From NCBI GenBank assembly GCA_905116865.2, contig CAJHNH020002659.1:35334-99333 (forward strand): DNA of 64,000 nucleotides. The letters are read 5' to 3'. The DNA comes from Candidula unifasciata. Lineage: Eukaryota; Mollusca; Gastropoda; Stylommatophora; Geomitridae. A program made the translations under genes and the position numbers. Under the pieces are notes generated by a model. That model did no database searches and was not told the DNA's origin. It saw only the letters and a program-made list of their open reading frames with translations. The stretch's first letter is position 1. Each line of letters starts with the position of its first letter. Positions 33,920-43,905 of the stretch are shown here, piece by piece.

Positions 33920-34375
33920 CAGAGTAAAGAGGAGATAACGAGGAAATGGTAAGAGAAGAAAACAGAGAAATAGAAGGGCAGGAGCCAGGAGATTTAGGCG
34001 AAAAACAGAACAGCTGGGGTTTAACCATGTAAAAGTGTGCTTTTGGAACTATCGTAGTGCCAGACAGAGAGGGTCCCTACTAGAGATGTTGATCTACGAC
34101 TTTGATGTAATCATGCTTCAAGAGCTGAATGCAGACAAAAATCAATATTCTGGATATGTCAGCTACATAAACCCTGCTGGATATCATGGGAGACATGGGC
34201 AATGTCTGCTAGGAAGGAGGGCTTGAAAAAAGTGATGCTTCACTCAGTCTCTGGAACAATGATGCTACAGAGTTGAAGGGAATACAGATGAAGATTGCTG
34301 GCCTAAGCTGGAACATAATAAATGTGTATGCTGCTGTGGGCTCTTTAGTTACAAGACAACAGTGTCATAAATAAA
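33920..34375 (+). mobile_element. LINE endonuclease fragment
   Basis: Plus-strand frame 34035-34226 reads CFWNYRSARQRGSLLEMLIY then DFDVIMLQELNADKNQYSGY. This fits the N-terminal part of an APE-type endonuclease (N-x-RS metal-binding start, then DFDVIMLQE with its catalytic Glu). After a stop and frameshift, WNIINVYAAVGSL matches the next endonuclease strand. The rest of ORF2 is absent. Dead fragment of a non-LTR retrotransposon. Confidence 0.72.
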
Positions 34376-34844
34376 TGAGTTTACAGCCAAAGAACAAAAT
34401 AAATTAAACAAGCAATACTGAGCCAACATTCCATTTGATGAATATTTGTTCCATGATACAACTGCTGGAAAACACTGTCATAATTTTTGATATCATTAAT
34501 GACCTTTCTCAAAAATATCTCATTATGAATTTGTTACTATGACATTAACATTTTAATAACATGGTTAGTACATGAATTATATGTAATAACATTTAAATTA
34601 ATAAGTTTTGGTTTTTCAAGAAGCATCAAGTGCAAACAATGTTAGAACATAAAAGGTAACAAAGTGAGAACTCTATAGAACTATTTTCAGCATGAAGTTA
34701 CCATGAAAAAATACTATAAAACAGTTTTAGAATAAGCAAGTTATGAAACATTGCTAGTGAGCATATCTAGAACAAAGAAGTTATCTTGAAATACTATAAA
34801 AACAATTACAGAACAGAAAGATAAATGTAAAGGTGAGAGGATCT
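34376..34844. other. AT-rich degenerate repeats, no gene
   Basis: Loosely repeated phrases such as AGCATGAAGTTACCATGAAA and ATACTATAAAACAGTTTTAG recur here and at 35140-35290, suggesting a decayed tandem repeat. Confidence 0.45.
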
Positions 34845-35065
34845 ACATCATTGCACGAGGTTTTATCGCATATGGCTCAGTCTCTCTCCGTAGAACAGCT
34901 AGCTGCCTGTCAGGAGGGTCGCACAGAGCTCGACCTCAGTAGCAACATTCCCCAGGGATCTCTACAAATTGCACCCGTGAACTGAATGGTATCACTGTGA
35001 AATAAATTCAAGACCTTCAGAGCGGGAGACAAACGGCTTGACCACTTTGCACCGGAGACCCCCTT
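34845..35065 (-). repeat. Dispersed repeat, family I, antisense copy
   Basis: Read on the minus strand it begins GGGGGTCTCCGGTGCAAAG and ends CGGAGAGAGACTGAGCCATA then TGCGATAAAACCTCGTGC. The copy at 38005-38130 (plus) has the same start and end blocks around a shorter middle. Confidence 0.6.
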
Positions 35066-35302
35066 GCAGAACATAAAGATTATTACAATTAAAAAATGCT
35101 ATAAAGTTAATTTGATTTTATTTTGTTAAAGGAAATGACCATGAAATAATGATATGATGCAACTTTAGAGCATGAAGTTGTCATAAAATAATGAAATAAA
35201 ACAATTTTATAACATTAATAAATACCATGCAACAATGATATGACATAACTTTTAACCATTAAAGTTGTCACCATGAAACGGTGCTATAAATGGTGCTTTA
35301 AT
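35066..35302. repeat. Degenerate about 60-bp AT-rich tandem repeat
   Basis: TAATGATATGATGCAACTTT and CAATGATATGACATAACTTT mark successive units, with CATGAAATAATG and CATGAAACGGTG preceding. Confidence 0.5.
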
Positions 35303-35562
35303 AATACCCAACCCTAAACAGGGGAAATCTACAGATCACGGGACAGTCTAAATTTTTAGGGGGTTGCATGCACTTGTGAGACCTAAGCTGCATGCAGTCA
35401 TGGGAATTAGGCTGCACCCTCTCGTGGGACATAGGTGGGTTGGGTTTAGGGCCAGTTCTAGATGTTTTAGGGTCGTTAAAAGCATCAGAAAGCCGGGAAA
35501 CCCAGTCTTACTAGCCTCTAAAATGTTGGACTGTCCTGTGACGTCATCTGCGGTAGGATATT
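35303..35562. mobile_element. Palindromic MITE, 260 bp
   Basis: Left arm AATACCCAACC...GATCACGGGACAGTCTAAAT pairs with the inverted right arm AATATCCTACC...GTCACAGGACAGTCCAACA. Homology between arms is clear over TCAC(G/A)GGACAGTC(T/C)AA and TTTTAG. No ORF of note. Superfamily not assigned. Confidence 0.6.
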
Positions 35563-35669
35563 AAAAAAGCATCCTATAAACCAATTTTCAGTAGAATTAC
35601 CAACAATGTTCAACTGGTGAACAAAGTCAACATTGAAACACATCATGCCAGCCATAGCAGCAGTGGTTC

Positions 35670-36130
35670 ATGTGCAGGCTACCAAAACAGTGGTCCCAAT
35701 TCAATCCATGGAAGTGAAGCTGGGGTCCACCAATAATCATAGAGCAAGTTCTTTGCAGATCATCATTCTCATTCCAGTTTGCCTGAAAGAAACTCGGTTT
35801 CTCACCAGCTCTCCTGCCTCGTGTACAAGGTGTCGCTTTTTTCCGGCAACCACCTTGGTCCCTGCCTCTCCTTTCAGGTACCATGCCTTCTGTTATTATT
35901 ATTACCAATCAGCATGAAGCTTGATATGGCCAAAATAATTCAGTTTCTGAAACAAGATGTTTTTTACTAGCCAATCTACCTTGGTGTTTAGCTCTTTCAA
36001 TCTCAATATTTCCTGTCTTCTTTGTCCATGATACTCTGATAATTTTTCTGTATCACTTCAGCTCAAAAGCTCCCGTTTTCTTCCTTAATGACTGCAAGAT
36101 AATCCATGACTCATATCCTTATCTTGCTAC
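35670..36130 (-). mobile_element. Decayed LINE 3' end, KYFGHI family, longest copy
   Basis: Minus-strand reading gives KKTGAFELK, YRKIIRVSW, a basic linker, then LFWPYQAS and EGMVPERRGR, in the order of the C-terminal region of non-LTR polyproteins just after reverse transcriptase (AFEMKCYRKILRVSW motif). Same family as 876-1200, 14715-15060 and 39850-40135. Several frameshifts. Confidence 0.65.
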
Positions 36131-36409
36131 AGGGAAGACACAATTTCTTTGACTTTGATTTGGAATCCACCCAGCCTCATAAAAATCAGTACTAGGCCAT
36201 TTCCAAACTTCTGAGAGTTGTCAGGCAAGAAAAAGTGATGAGGAAAATAACTGGCCCCCAGACCTCAAATGGCAATCCTTAAGATCTTGTGAAAGCCCAA
36301 TACTTCACATCGCAAAGGCAGTATCTGCTATAGGGCTATATTTACTAGTCGCCAGTGCTGGAACAGATATGTTTTAAAATTGATCCCCTCCAGGACTGCA
36401 TTTTGAAAT
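36131..36409. other. No gene recognised
   Basis: No repeat or coding signal identified. Confidence 0.4.
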
Positions 36410-36705
36410 GTGGGTTCTAGGTCCACCATTCTGGGCGGAAATTAGGGGCAGGGGCGTTTAGACACCCTGCCTCTCCTTCCAACAACCCCCCCCCCCCCGC
36501 CACCCTTCTTGCTAAGTTTCTTTCGAAGTTAGGGTGCATCTGCATGTAAGTTGAGAAACCAAAAGTCTGCACACAAATAAACCAGATAAAACTGATGTGC
36601 ACACAAAACTCAAGATCTGGAATAAGACCAGTCCAGAAGTGGCACAAACATCCAGAACTTTCTGCTGTTCACAGTCGGTGAATGCCAAAAAGAAGATTCT
36701 AAAAG
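36410..36705 (+). repeat. Dispersed repeat, family D, copy
   Basis: CTTTCTTTCGAAGTTAGGGT, GCATCTGCATGTAAGTTGAG, AAAACTCAAGATCTGGAATA, CAGAACTTTCTGCTGTTCAC and a GAAGATT end match 44660-44880 in order. A C run lies at 36487-36500. Confidence 0.65.
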
Positions 36706-36834
36706 ATTACAATTTAGCAGCTACAAAAGCCACTTTTCGGATGAGAATCCAACAGCAGTAAGTTTCATAACCCTGTTCAACTATATGTCAATAATTTGTG
36801 TAGCTTAACCTGGATCTTTGATCTGAGATATATT

Positions 36835-37350
36835 GATTCAAACACAACTGTTTACATTATATATTCTCCCTCGCATACTAGTCTTAAAATCACAGCCAAA
36901 TGTTTTAAACATCTGAAACAGTATATATTTTTCCCTCATATATCAGTGTTAGAATCAGAAACAAACGTATCAAACATCTGAAATCGTAAATATTTTGTCC
37001 TCATATACCAGTGTCAGAACCAGAAACAAACGTATCAAACATCTGAAACAGTATATATTTTTCCCTCATATATCAGTGTTAGAATCAGAAACAAACGTAT
37101 CAAACATCTGAAATCGTAAATATTTTGTCCTCATATACCAGTGCCAGAACCAGAAACAAACATATCAAACATCTGAAATAGTATATATTTTTCCCACACA
37201 GACCAGTGTCAGAACCAGAAACAAACGTATCAAACATCTGAAATAGTATATATTTTTCCCACACAAACCAGTGTCAGCAACAGAAACAAAAATGTCAAAC
37301 ATCTTAAGAAAATGTTATGCTCTCCCTCACATACTAGTGTTAAAGCCTCA
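36835..37350. repeat. 65-bp tandem repeat, about 8 degenerate copies
   Basis: Unit contains CAAACATCTGAAATCGTAAA, TATTTTGTCCTCATATACCA and GTGTCAGAACCAGAAAC. The two inner pairs alternate ACAGTATATATTTTTCCC with TCGTAAATATTTTGTCC, a small higher-order pattern of about 130 bp. Confidence 0.88.
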
Positions 37351-37407
37351 GCCAAATGTACCAAACATGTTGAATAGGATTTATATTTTCCCTTGCAACA
37401 AATTAGT

Positions 37408-37610
37408 TGTGTGTTCTTTACAGGGTGTTGCAAAACTAACCCCCAGCATTTTTAGGCAATTTTATGTTCAGTAGTTTGCCATTGCAAACTGAATAAGTGG
37501 GCTCTTGATACCACTGTCAAAACCAATGCAGAGCGGTCTGCTGCCAAACTGTCTGCCGCTGAAATCACATCAGGCACCTTGGAATAATGAAGTGCGTTCG
37601 CAATGCCTCA
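37408..37610 (-). repeat. SINE family B, antisense copy
   Basis: Left end TACAGGGTGTTGCAAAACTA is the reversed family B tail. TTGATACCACTGTCAAAACC corresponds to the reversed TGGTTTCGACAGTGGTATCA block, and the tRNA-like head falls at the right end (GTTCGCAATGCCTCAGCCA). Confidence 0.65.
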
Positions 37611-37634
37611 GCCACAGACATTAACTTTTCTAAC

Positions 37635-37790
37635 ATCATCATCATCATCATCAGGTGCCTTGCCGACTGGCGTGGGCGATCATGCCTCTCCATAATCCGC
37701 GATCTCCTGCAGCATGTATCAGTTCGTGTGTCGACAGTTGCCATGCAACAAGACTGTCAAGCATCTTCTCATAGCAATGGTAAAACCCAC
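37635..37790 (+). repeat. Dispersed repeat, family H, copy 1
   Basis: ATC microsatellite followed by GGTGCCTTGCCGACTGGCGT then GGGCGATCATGCC. Shared with 45702-45855. Confidence 0.6.
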
Positions 37791-38004
37791 AGAAACATAC
37801 ATTAACTAATATCTGGGTTAGTTCCCTTGTATTTTCCGATAGTTCCTCATCTCCCTTTCATTTTCAGATTGATTAAAGGCCCTCAGCAAGCTCCCACCAA
37901 ACATTCTGTAGACACGATCATTACATTTGAGAGGTCTCTGTGGCAAACTCATCATGCCTATCCCTCAAACTGTCTCGTTCAGTTCATGGTTAGTTTTTAG
38001 GGAG
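37791..38004. other. No gene recognised
   Basis: Unique sequence; nothing identified. Confidence 0.35.
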
Positions 38005-38130
38005 ATCTCTGGGGGTCTCCGCTGAAGCTATGGAGTTTGTGCTTTCTGTGATGCTCTCGGAGGGTGGCTTCCCATTTTGCGGAGAGAGACCCAGCCACAT
38101 ATGATACAATCTGGTGCAATTAAATCAATC
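38005..38130 (+). repeat. Dispersed repeat, family I, short copy
   Basis: GGGGGTCTCCGCTGAAGCTA at the left and GCGGAGAGAGACCCAGCCA then CATATGATACAATCTGGTGC at the right match the reversed 34845-35065 copy, with a deletion of roughly 90 bp in the middle. Confidence 0.55.
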
Positions 38131-38445
38131 CTTTCAATTTTAAGTTTACCTTTTCAGGTTAGATTTTCCAATTAAATGTTTCTATGGGATCGGTTTACCA
38201 GTCATAACCACTCTTCTTTATTGCCTCTTATGCTTGGTGGGTTTTAGAATCGCTATTATTTCCTTTAATGAGTCTTAGTTCGTTAAACAGTTTACCAAAG
38301 GGACAAATTCGTTCAGAGGTATAGCATCAATACCTATAACTTCAAAGATTATGTACAAATTACAGTGTACATTTACCACTAGAAGAAGCCCAAGGATACT
38401 TCTAATCCTCTGTTATAGATCACATGCCTAACATGCTCTCAAAGT
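38131..38445. other. No gene recognised
   Basis: AT-rich; nothing identified. Confidence 0.35.
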
Positions 38446-38713
38446 TAAGGACCCTTTTTGATGCTTTTGGGCACATAGGGCATACAGTACTAGACCTATA
38501 TTTTGTAGATCAATCGGCATTTGGTGGGTTAAGTGGTCACGCTGGCCACATTTACTTCCCAGAACTTTGGCTGGTACCCATTTAAGACTGGGTTAATCTG
38601 GGAACCAAGTCATGTTTGAAAGAAAACAAAAAAAGTCCAGCTCGGATAGGATTTCAAACCACGACCTTCTTATCCGCAGGTGAGGTCTAGCTATTACATC
38701 ATGGTGGCTCCCA
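38446..38713 (-). repeat. tRNA-derived SINE, family A, antisense copy
   Basis: GGCACATAGGGCATACAGTA, GATCAATCGGCATTTGGTGG, AAGACTGGGTTAATCTGGGA and CATGGTGGCTCCC (reversed head) are in family order. More diverged than the 30349 copy. Confidence 0.7.
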
Positions 38714-38892
38714 AACATGCTCTCAACAAGTCCCGCACCCCCCAGAAGATGTGCAGGAATTGTGTGCATATTCTTCAAGTTAAAATGCCCGCAGAAGGTA
38801 AACATTGAAACAGTTGGCAAAAAAAGAGTGTTTGCATTGATCCCAGGCAGACAAAAACCACAAACTTTTTTTTTTACATGTTATGAGAAGTG

Positions 38893-39112
38893 CGTTTGTG
38901 GCGTAGGCTTGACAAATGCGCTTCGATCCCAGCTGCAAAAAAATTGGCAGCAGAATGTCTTGCGTTGTTTTCGAGAGTGGTGCTAAAAGTTGCCTGTTCA
39001 GAAAGCAATAGCATACTACCAAATGTCAAAATTTGACCCAAAAAAACCACAAAAGCCAAAAAATGCTGGGGTTGGTTCCACAACATCCTGTAAAATATGC
39101 AACTAACTTATG
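38893..39112 (+). repeat. SINE family B, copy with truncated head
   Basis: The A-box side is damaged (GTGGCGTAGGCTTGACAAAT), then TTCGATCCCAGCTGC, TGTTTTCGAGAGTGGTGC, and the tail GGGGTTGGTTCCACAACATC then CTGTAAAATATGCAACTAAC. Confidence 0.65.
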
Positions 39113-39849
39113 ATGAGAAACTGACTCCAGCAGACTCCAGAAATTCAGTGAAAATTACAGAACTAATTGAAAAAGAGATAAATATCAGGATGGCCATTCC
39201 ACACGGATGGGGGTGGCATAAGAGCACTGACCTGATCCATTATTCTAGGATCGTGTGGGATGGTGAAACATGACTGCTCACGGTTACTGTCAGGGCACAT
39301 GATGATGATCTATAAGGAGATGGACATTCTTGTGTGCAAGTTAGATGTTTTATGAATCAAACCAACAGTCTGCACTTTGATTCCTTCTCTCCATTTGCTA
39401 CTGATTACTAAACAAACCAGCACAAGTATTTCATACTAAAACAGAAAACAAATCACAGAAAAGCTTTAGAAAACATAACAGTACACACTATATATATAGC
39501 ATAGAAAATATACAAACATGGCAATAAACACACAACAGCACTCTCTCTAATTAACAAAATAGAAAGACATGGCATTAAAAATAGGACACTCAAGAGAAAC
39601 CCGAAGCTCAATGTTGATGAGAGGCTAAAGATGCTAGAATGAATTCCATCCATGATACTAAAAAGACTACATAAACAGAAGTGGAGGAGTAGACTGTGAG
39701 CCGTAGGTGACGTAGAAACAGAACAGCATGATGAGCAAGATGATTAAACAAAGGTCACAGTTCAAGATGAGAATCTGTTTTAGTCAGTCACTCTCCTGTT
39801 GTGCCAATATATGTTGCTCAGGGCTTGCAGACTATTTTCCCCTTACATT
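39113..39849. other. Retrotransposon 3' debris and AT-rich sequence
   Basis: 39165-39315 resembles the 29690-29960 region (CTGACCTGATCCATTATTCT, GCACATGATGATGATCT). The rest is unassigned. Confidence 0.4.
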
Positions 39850-40140
39850 CTATCTTGTGCATCTGAAGATCAAGGAAAACTGGCTAATAAACAGCATCTT
39901 GTCTCGGAAGCTGAAATTTTTTGGTCATATCAAGCACCATGGCGGATTGAAAAAATTAGTAGCAGAAGGCATGGTACCAGGAAGGAGGGGCAGGGGCTGA
40001 CCAACATAAGCATGGTCACAGGATATAAGTGACACCTTGAATATGAGAGTTCACATAGCGGGAGAGCAGGCGAGAGACCGAGTTTCTCTCACGCAGACCA
40101 TGTTGAGAGCGACATCTGTAAAGGATTTGTGATACATGAT
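39850..40140 (+). mobile_element. LINE 3' end, KYFGHI family, sense copy
   Basis: Plus-strand frame reads IKENWLINSILSRKLKFFGH then IKHHGGLKKLVAEGMVPGRR. After a stop it continues as TLNMRVHIAGEQARDRVSLT. This is the intact-order tail of the family whose antisense copies are at 876, 14715 and 35670. The end has GATGATGATGATC steps. Inactive. Confidence 0.7.
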
Positions 40141-40339
40141 GAGGATGATGATCTACCTTGTGCAATCACTTCATATCATGGATGACACCATTCCAGCACC
40201 TTTCGCTTCTCTCATGAACATTAACCTTGAGGTTCTCCTAGAGGTCATGGTTTCTCTCTATATCCTATTTCAGTGACTGTTTAGTGACTCAGTCTCATCT
40301 CGGGATGTGCCCAATTTATCAGTAGATTCTCAGTATCAG

Positions 40340-40518
40340 TATCTTCTCAGTATCAGTATCTTTGCAATGGATACCATCCCACTGTGGAGTTCCTGGAAAT
40401 TAAAGAGCTGATAAACTAGCTAAGGAAAGTGCAAATGAATAACAACAGCCTAACATACCAGTCTCTTATCAACAAAAGAAGAGAATAATCAAATCTACCA
40501 GCAAGCCACTGGCACAAG
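40340..40518 (+). mobile_element. LINE RNase H fragment, left half, interrupted by hAT element
   Basis: Plus-strand reading LQWIPSHCGVPGN then RADKLAKESANE is the final catalytic region of a LINE RNase H domain (W-I-P-x-H-x-x-x-x-GN-x-x-AD), with stop codons in place of two residues. It continues QPNIPVSYQQKKRIIKS up to the insertion point. The right half resumes at 43149. Confidence 0.75.
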
Positions 40519-43148
40519 TGCAGTGTTGCCACTTTTCTTTGACAAAAAAGATCCAAAACAGGGTAAAAAAATATCTAAAAAGATCTAAATTTGCGTGGAA
40601 AATATTTAAAAAAAATATCTAAATTAAAAGAGTCACAAATTACAAAACTATTGAAATGACTTACCCTATAGACACATGTCCTTATCTTCACTGATGTCTG
40701 CTTCACAAGATCCACAGGATAAACTTAGCTTGGATGATGAAGTTGAAGCTTCAGATCCCAAATTACTCTGGTATGCTTTAGCTGTTCCTATTTCTTTTAA
40801 TACACAATCAGGGAGCTGATAAGTGGAACAGCATTTTCCTACTCTCATCAGGCCAAACTTTATTGTCAAGATAGCATTTAAGAGGTCTAATTTCATCCTG
40901 TTTCTTAGGTTAGATTTGATGTAATTCATAGCACTGAAAACTCTTTCTACGTCAGCATTTGAGTGGGGTAGTATCATGGCAGACATGGCACATTCAAAGA
41001 GTTTACAGAATGGACTGTTTGATGAGGCATCTTTAAATTGTCTCACTTCACTCCAAAACGCTTCAGTTTCTGTTTTGTTTGTCCATTCAACTAAGTTTAT
41101 TTTGGTTAACTGATATTCTGCTCCCGCGACACTATTGTCAGTAGCCCCTAAAAATTTCATAACTTTACAATATTTAGGTATGTCCTTTACTGGCTGAAGT
41201 ATGTTGCTCACAGAAAAGAGTGAAATATTTTTCAAAACATCTAGATTTTCAGGAAGTCTCTGCTTTAGTTGCTTGAACAATGAGATAAGGAAATCTTGAC
41301 AGCGTTTTCTTAAGTTGTTCTCTTCATTCTCTGTTAACAGTCCTTTTGTTTTTAAATCATCAATTTTTGATTCAATTTGATATCCAAGGTATGGCTTAGG
41401 AGCCAAATAGCTCTCTATAGTGCAAGTGAGCAAATCAACTTTTGAAGTTGGCAACACCAGTCTTTTACCAACTGAGTAAAATAGCAAAGTGAGATCGTCA
41501 AGTAATTTAACTTTATCAACATGTTTGGATTCGAACAGTTTATTAACTTTTTGCACTTCCATTAGAATAGGTTGTAAAAAGAGAAGGAATGCCAATTTTT
41601 TTTCATCACTGTACATTCCATATAGTATCTCAGCTGTGTAGCACTTTTCACTTTGTCTTGTTATTTCAAAGTGTGTCTTTAACTCCAACCATTGGTTCAC
41701 AATTCTTTCAACAGCTGGTTGTATTGATAACCACCTGGTTTTGCAATCTGACAGAATTTTCAGTGGTGTGGAACCATTATTTAAGGCTGAATACAATGCA
41801 TTGTATTGCTGTTGTCTGACAAATGCTTTTGAAAACCAGTTATGTGTTTCAGCAATAAGGTATTCCAAATTCCTTGGTAAACATTCAGATGAAGCATGTG
41901 ATAATGCTAGCTGCAATGAATGACACATACATTTTATAAGTATTAACGATGGGATAGCTTCCTTCAACTTGGCATAAACGCCATTGTTTATGCCAACCAT
42001 CACTGAGGCATTATCGGTACCAATTGCAACCAAATTTGTCAAGTCTAACTGTTTGCTGATTAAAAGGTTCTTCAGTTCTTGAACTATACTTTCTGCATCA
42101 CACTTTTCCAATTGAACTAGTCCAAGATATGTAGAAACTACTTTGTCTGTATTGTTGCTGTAATATATAATACACACACCAAGCACTTTCAGTACCGAAA
42201 TATCATTGGATTCGTCTAATAATAAACTATATTTATTTGTAGAAATATCACTGATCAAATCTTTTTCGAAGTGAGAAAATAAAGTATTTCTTATAATATG
42301 TGTACACTTGCTGCGATGCATTTTCACATCATCCATAACTTTACTGTCAGAAATTGTGTTTTTAAACAAATCAATCAAATGGTCACAGTTTGAAATTGCA
42401 CAATGGCAACTTAAAAACATTGCGACCGACCCTTCAACTTTTGATGATTCATTTATCAGTGTAGTTCTGAAAACAGATGTCAGCGGTGTATTATCTTTGA
42501 ATGGAACTGCAGTTTTATGCTTGTTAGTCTCTGCATGCTTCTTTAAGTCTTGTATTTTCGCTTTAATTTCACACTTGCAGTACTTACAACGAGCCTTGGT
42601 TATATCCCCAGGAACTGCCATCACCCAGTCTTTAATTTTGTCATCATGCAAATACTCTTTCCGAAATTTTTGCTCATACTTTACTTTTGGCATGTTGAAA
42701 GGTTTTTTCAAAGTGAAAGCCACACAAGAAGGTGAGCAATTATTTTTTTAAAAATCACATGAAAAAGAAACACAGAGTCAGCATCACAGCTATACTTCAC
42801 AACACAGTGAGGATACGGTTGAAACAAAGTTAGTATGATTTACGCGCGATTTCGATTAATCAGCACCGGGGTTGTCAGATATTTGAGTGTTGACCTTAGT
42901 GAGAGTTCAAAGTTTAAGTAATGGCAGTTGCCACAATGTACGTGCCAGACCAAAACAAAAATATTTTAGTAAATATTTTACTCAATAATTATTAAAATGA
43001 CACTAAAAGAAAAAAAAATCTATAAAATATCTAACTCCATATGAAAAGAATCTAGAAAAATATTTAGTATCTAAACGTCAAAAACAGGATCTAAACGCAG
43101 TGAAAAAGATCTAAATTTGGATACAAAAGATCCAAAGTGGCAACACTG
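40519..43148 (-). mobile_element. Complete hAT DNA transposon, 2.63 kb
   Basis: Ends: CAGTGTTGCCACTTTTC at the left (from 40521, preceded by TG) and the inverted counterpart AAAGTGGCAACACTG at the right (ending 43148). Flanking 8-bp direct repeats GGCACAAG at 40511-40518 and 43149-43156 are identical, the hallmark of hAT target duplication. Both subterminal regions (40545-40625 and 43015-43140) carry repeated GATC(C/T)AAA and ATATCTAAA motifs, which in hAT elements usually act as transposase-binding sites. It holds one uninterrupted transposase ORF on the minus strand. Joining the flanks without the element and one repeat restores LINE sequence. Confidence 0.85.
40666..42723 (-). CDS. hAT-family transposase with BED zinc finger
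   Basis: 685 codons with no stop or frameshift. Domains in order: BED-type zinc finger near residues 27-70 with C46, C49, H63 and H69 as ligand candidates; RNase H-like catalytic fold with D170 (SLLLDESND), D237 (AIGTDNASVM), a C-x-x-H motif (C265-H268, KCMCHSLQLA) and W331 (KTRWLS); and a C-terminal hAT dimerisation domain around 580-625 with E593 (SNADVERVFSAMN). These supply the DDE triad expected of hAT enzymes, which excise and reinsert the element by hairpin intermediates. Length is normal for the family. M1 is taken as the start; M11 is a possible alternative. The sequence resembles the ZNF862/SCAND3-like hAT lineage, by memory only. Intact reading frame and exact target duplication suggest recent mobility. 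A domesticated host gene is less likely because the ORF sits inside matched termini. Confidence 0.9.
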   Translation of the reverse strand: MAFTLKKPFNMPKVKYEQKFRKEYLHDDKIKDWVMAVPGDITKARCKYCKCEIKAKIQDLKKHAETNKHKTAVPFKDNTPLTSVFRTTLINESSKVEGSVAMFLSCHCAISNCDHLIDLFKNTISDSKVMDDVKMHRSKCTHIIRNTLFSHFEKDLISDISTNKYSLLLDESNDISVLKVLGVCIIYYSNNTDKVVSTYLGLVQLEKCDAESIVQELKNLLISKQLDLTNLVAIGTDNASVMVGINNGVYAKLKEAIPSLILIKCMCHSLQLALSHASSECLPRNLEYLIAETHNWFSKAFVRQQQYNALYSALNNGSTPLKILSDCKTRWLSIQPAVERIVNQWLELKTHFEITRQSEKCYTAEILYGMYSDEKKLAFLLFLQPILMEVQKVNKLFESKHVDKVKLLDDLTLLFYSVGKRLVLPTSKVDLLTCTIESYLAPKPYLGYQIESKIDDLKTKGLLTENEENNLRKRCQDFLISLFKQLKQRLPENLDVLKNISLFSVSNILQPVKDIPKYCKVMKFLGATDNSVAGAEYQLTKINLVEWTNKTETEAFWSEVRQFKDASSNSPFCKLFECAMSAMILPHSNADVERVFSAMNYIKSNLRNRMKLDLLNAILTIKFGLMRVGKCCSTYQLPDCVLKEIGTAKAYQSNLGSEASTSSSKLSLSCGSCEADISEDKDMCL

Positions 43149-43440
43149 GGCACAAGGTGATCACCATTTTGTGGACACACCACAGCAAGTCATTATTCAA
43201 CGCCCTGGAAAAGAACACAAACGTCTTCTCACACATGCACACCAAATTCAAAATCAGCGAATCAGCCATGTGCACATGTGGATTGGTACCTGAGACAACA
43301 GATCATGTCCTCCAAGACTGTCCCAAATACAACACATCAAGGCAAAACTTGTGGCCAAGAAAAACATCAGTGCAAGTCAAACTTTACGGGTCGCTGAGTG
43401 AATTACAAAAGACGGTGAAGTTCTAACTAGAGACAACACT
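43149..43440 (+). mobile_element. LINE C-terminal fragment, right half, after hAT insertion
   Basis: Frame 43157-43426 contains HMHTKFKISESAMCTCGLVP then ETTDHVLQDCPKYNTSRQNL and VQVKLYGSLSELQKTVKF. CTCG...TTDHVLQDC is the cysteine/histidine knuckle that follows RNase H in this LINE group. One frameshift near 43215 separates it from the GDHHFVDTPQQVIIQ frame that continues from 40518. Confidence 0.75.
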
Positions 43441-43659
43441 GCAGATATAATCTATTTCGAGCAAACGAAAGAAGAAGAAGTATCTTGTCTGTCTATAACT
43501 GTTGATACCAGTGGTTGTCCAGACACTTCTCTTATTTCTTTACTTCTTTTAACTTTATCCCATTTTCTAAAGAAACATCAGTGCTAAACAAACAGTTGCA
43601 GAAAATGTTGCAGAAGATGCCATGCAACATGTCACAGTAGAACACCAGTTGTGTATCAG

Positions 43660-43905
43660 GCATATGATGCTATTTTTAAAGAATGCTTTTCTATAGACCA
43701 ATCAGCACTTGGTGAGTGATGTGGGTAACATCATGATGGCTACCTTTACTTCCCAGGATTGTACCTGGTACCTATTTTAGGCTGGGTTAACCTGGGAGGC
43801 CAGGTCAGTTGGATGGGAAACAACTCTGTTTGATGTGGAGCTGAACCGAAGACTTTCCAATCAGCAGGCCAGAAATCTAGCCACTATATTAGCACATAAG
43901 AAAAG
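43660..43905 (-). repeat. SINE family A, antisense diverged copy
   Basis: TATAGACCAATCAGCACTTG, CTTTACTTCCCAGGATTGTA, TAGGCTGGGTTAACCTGGGA and TCTAGCCACTATATTAGCAC in family order. Confidence 0.65.
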
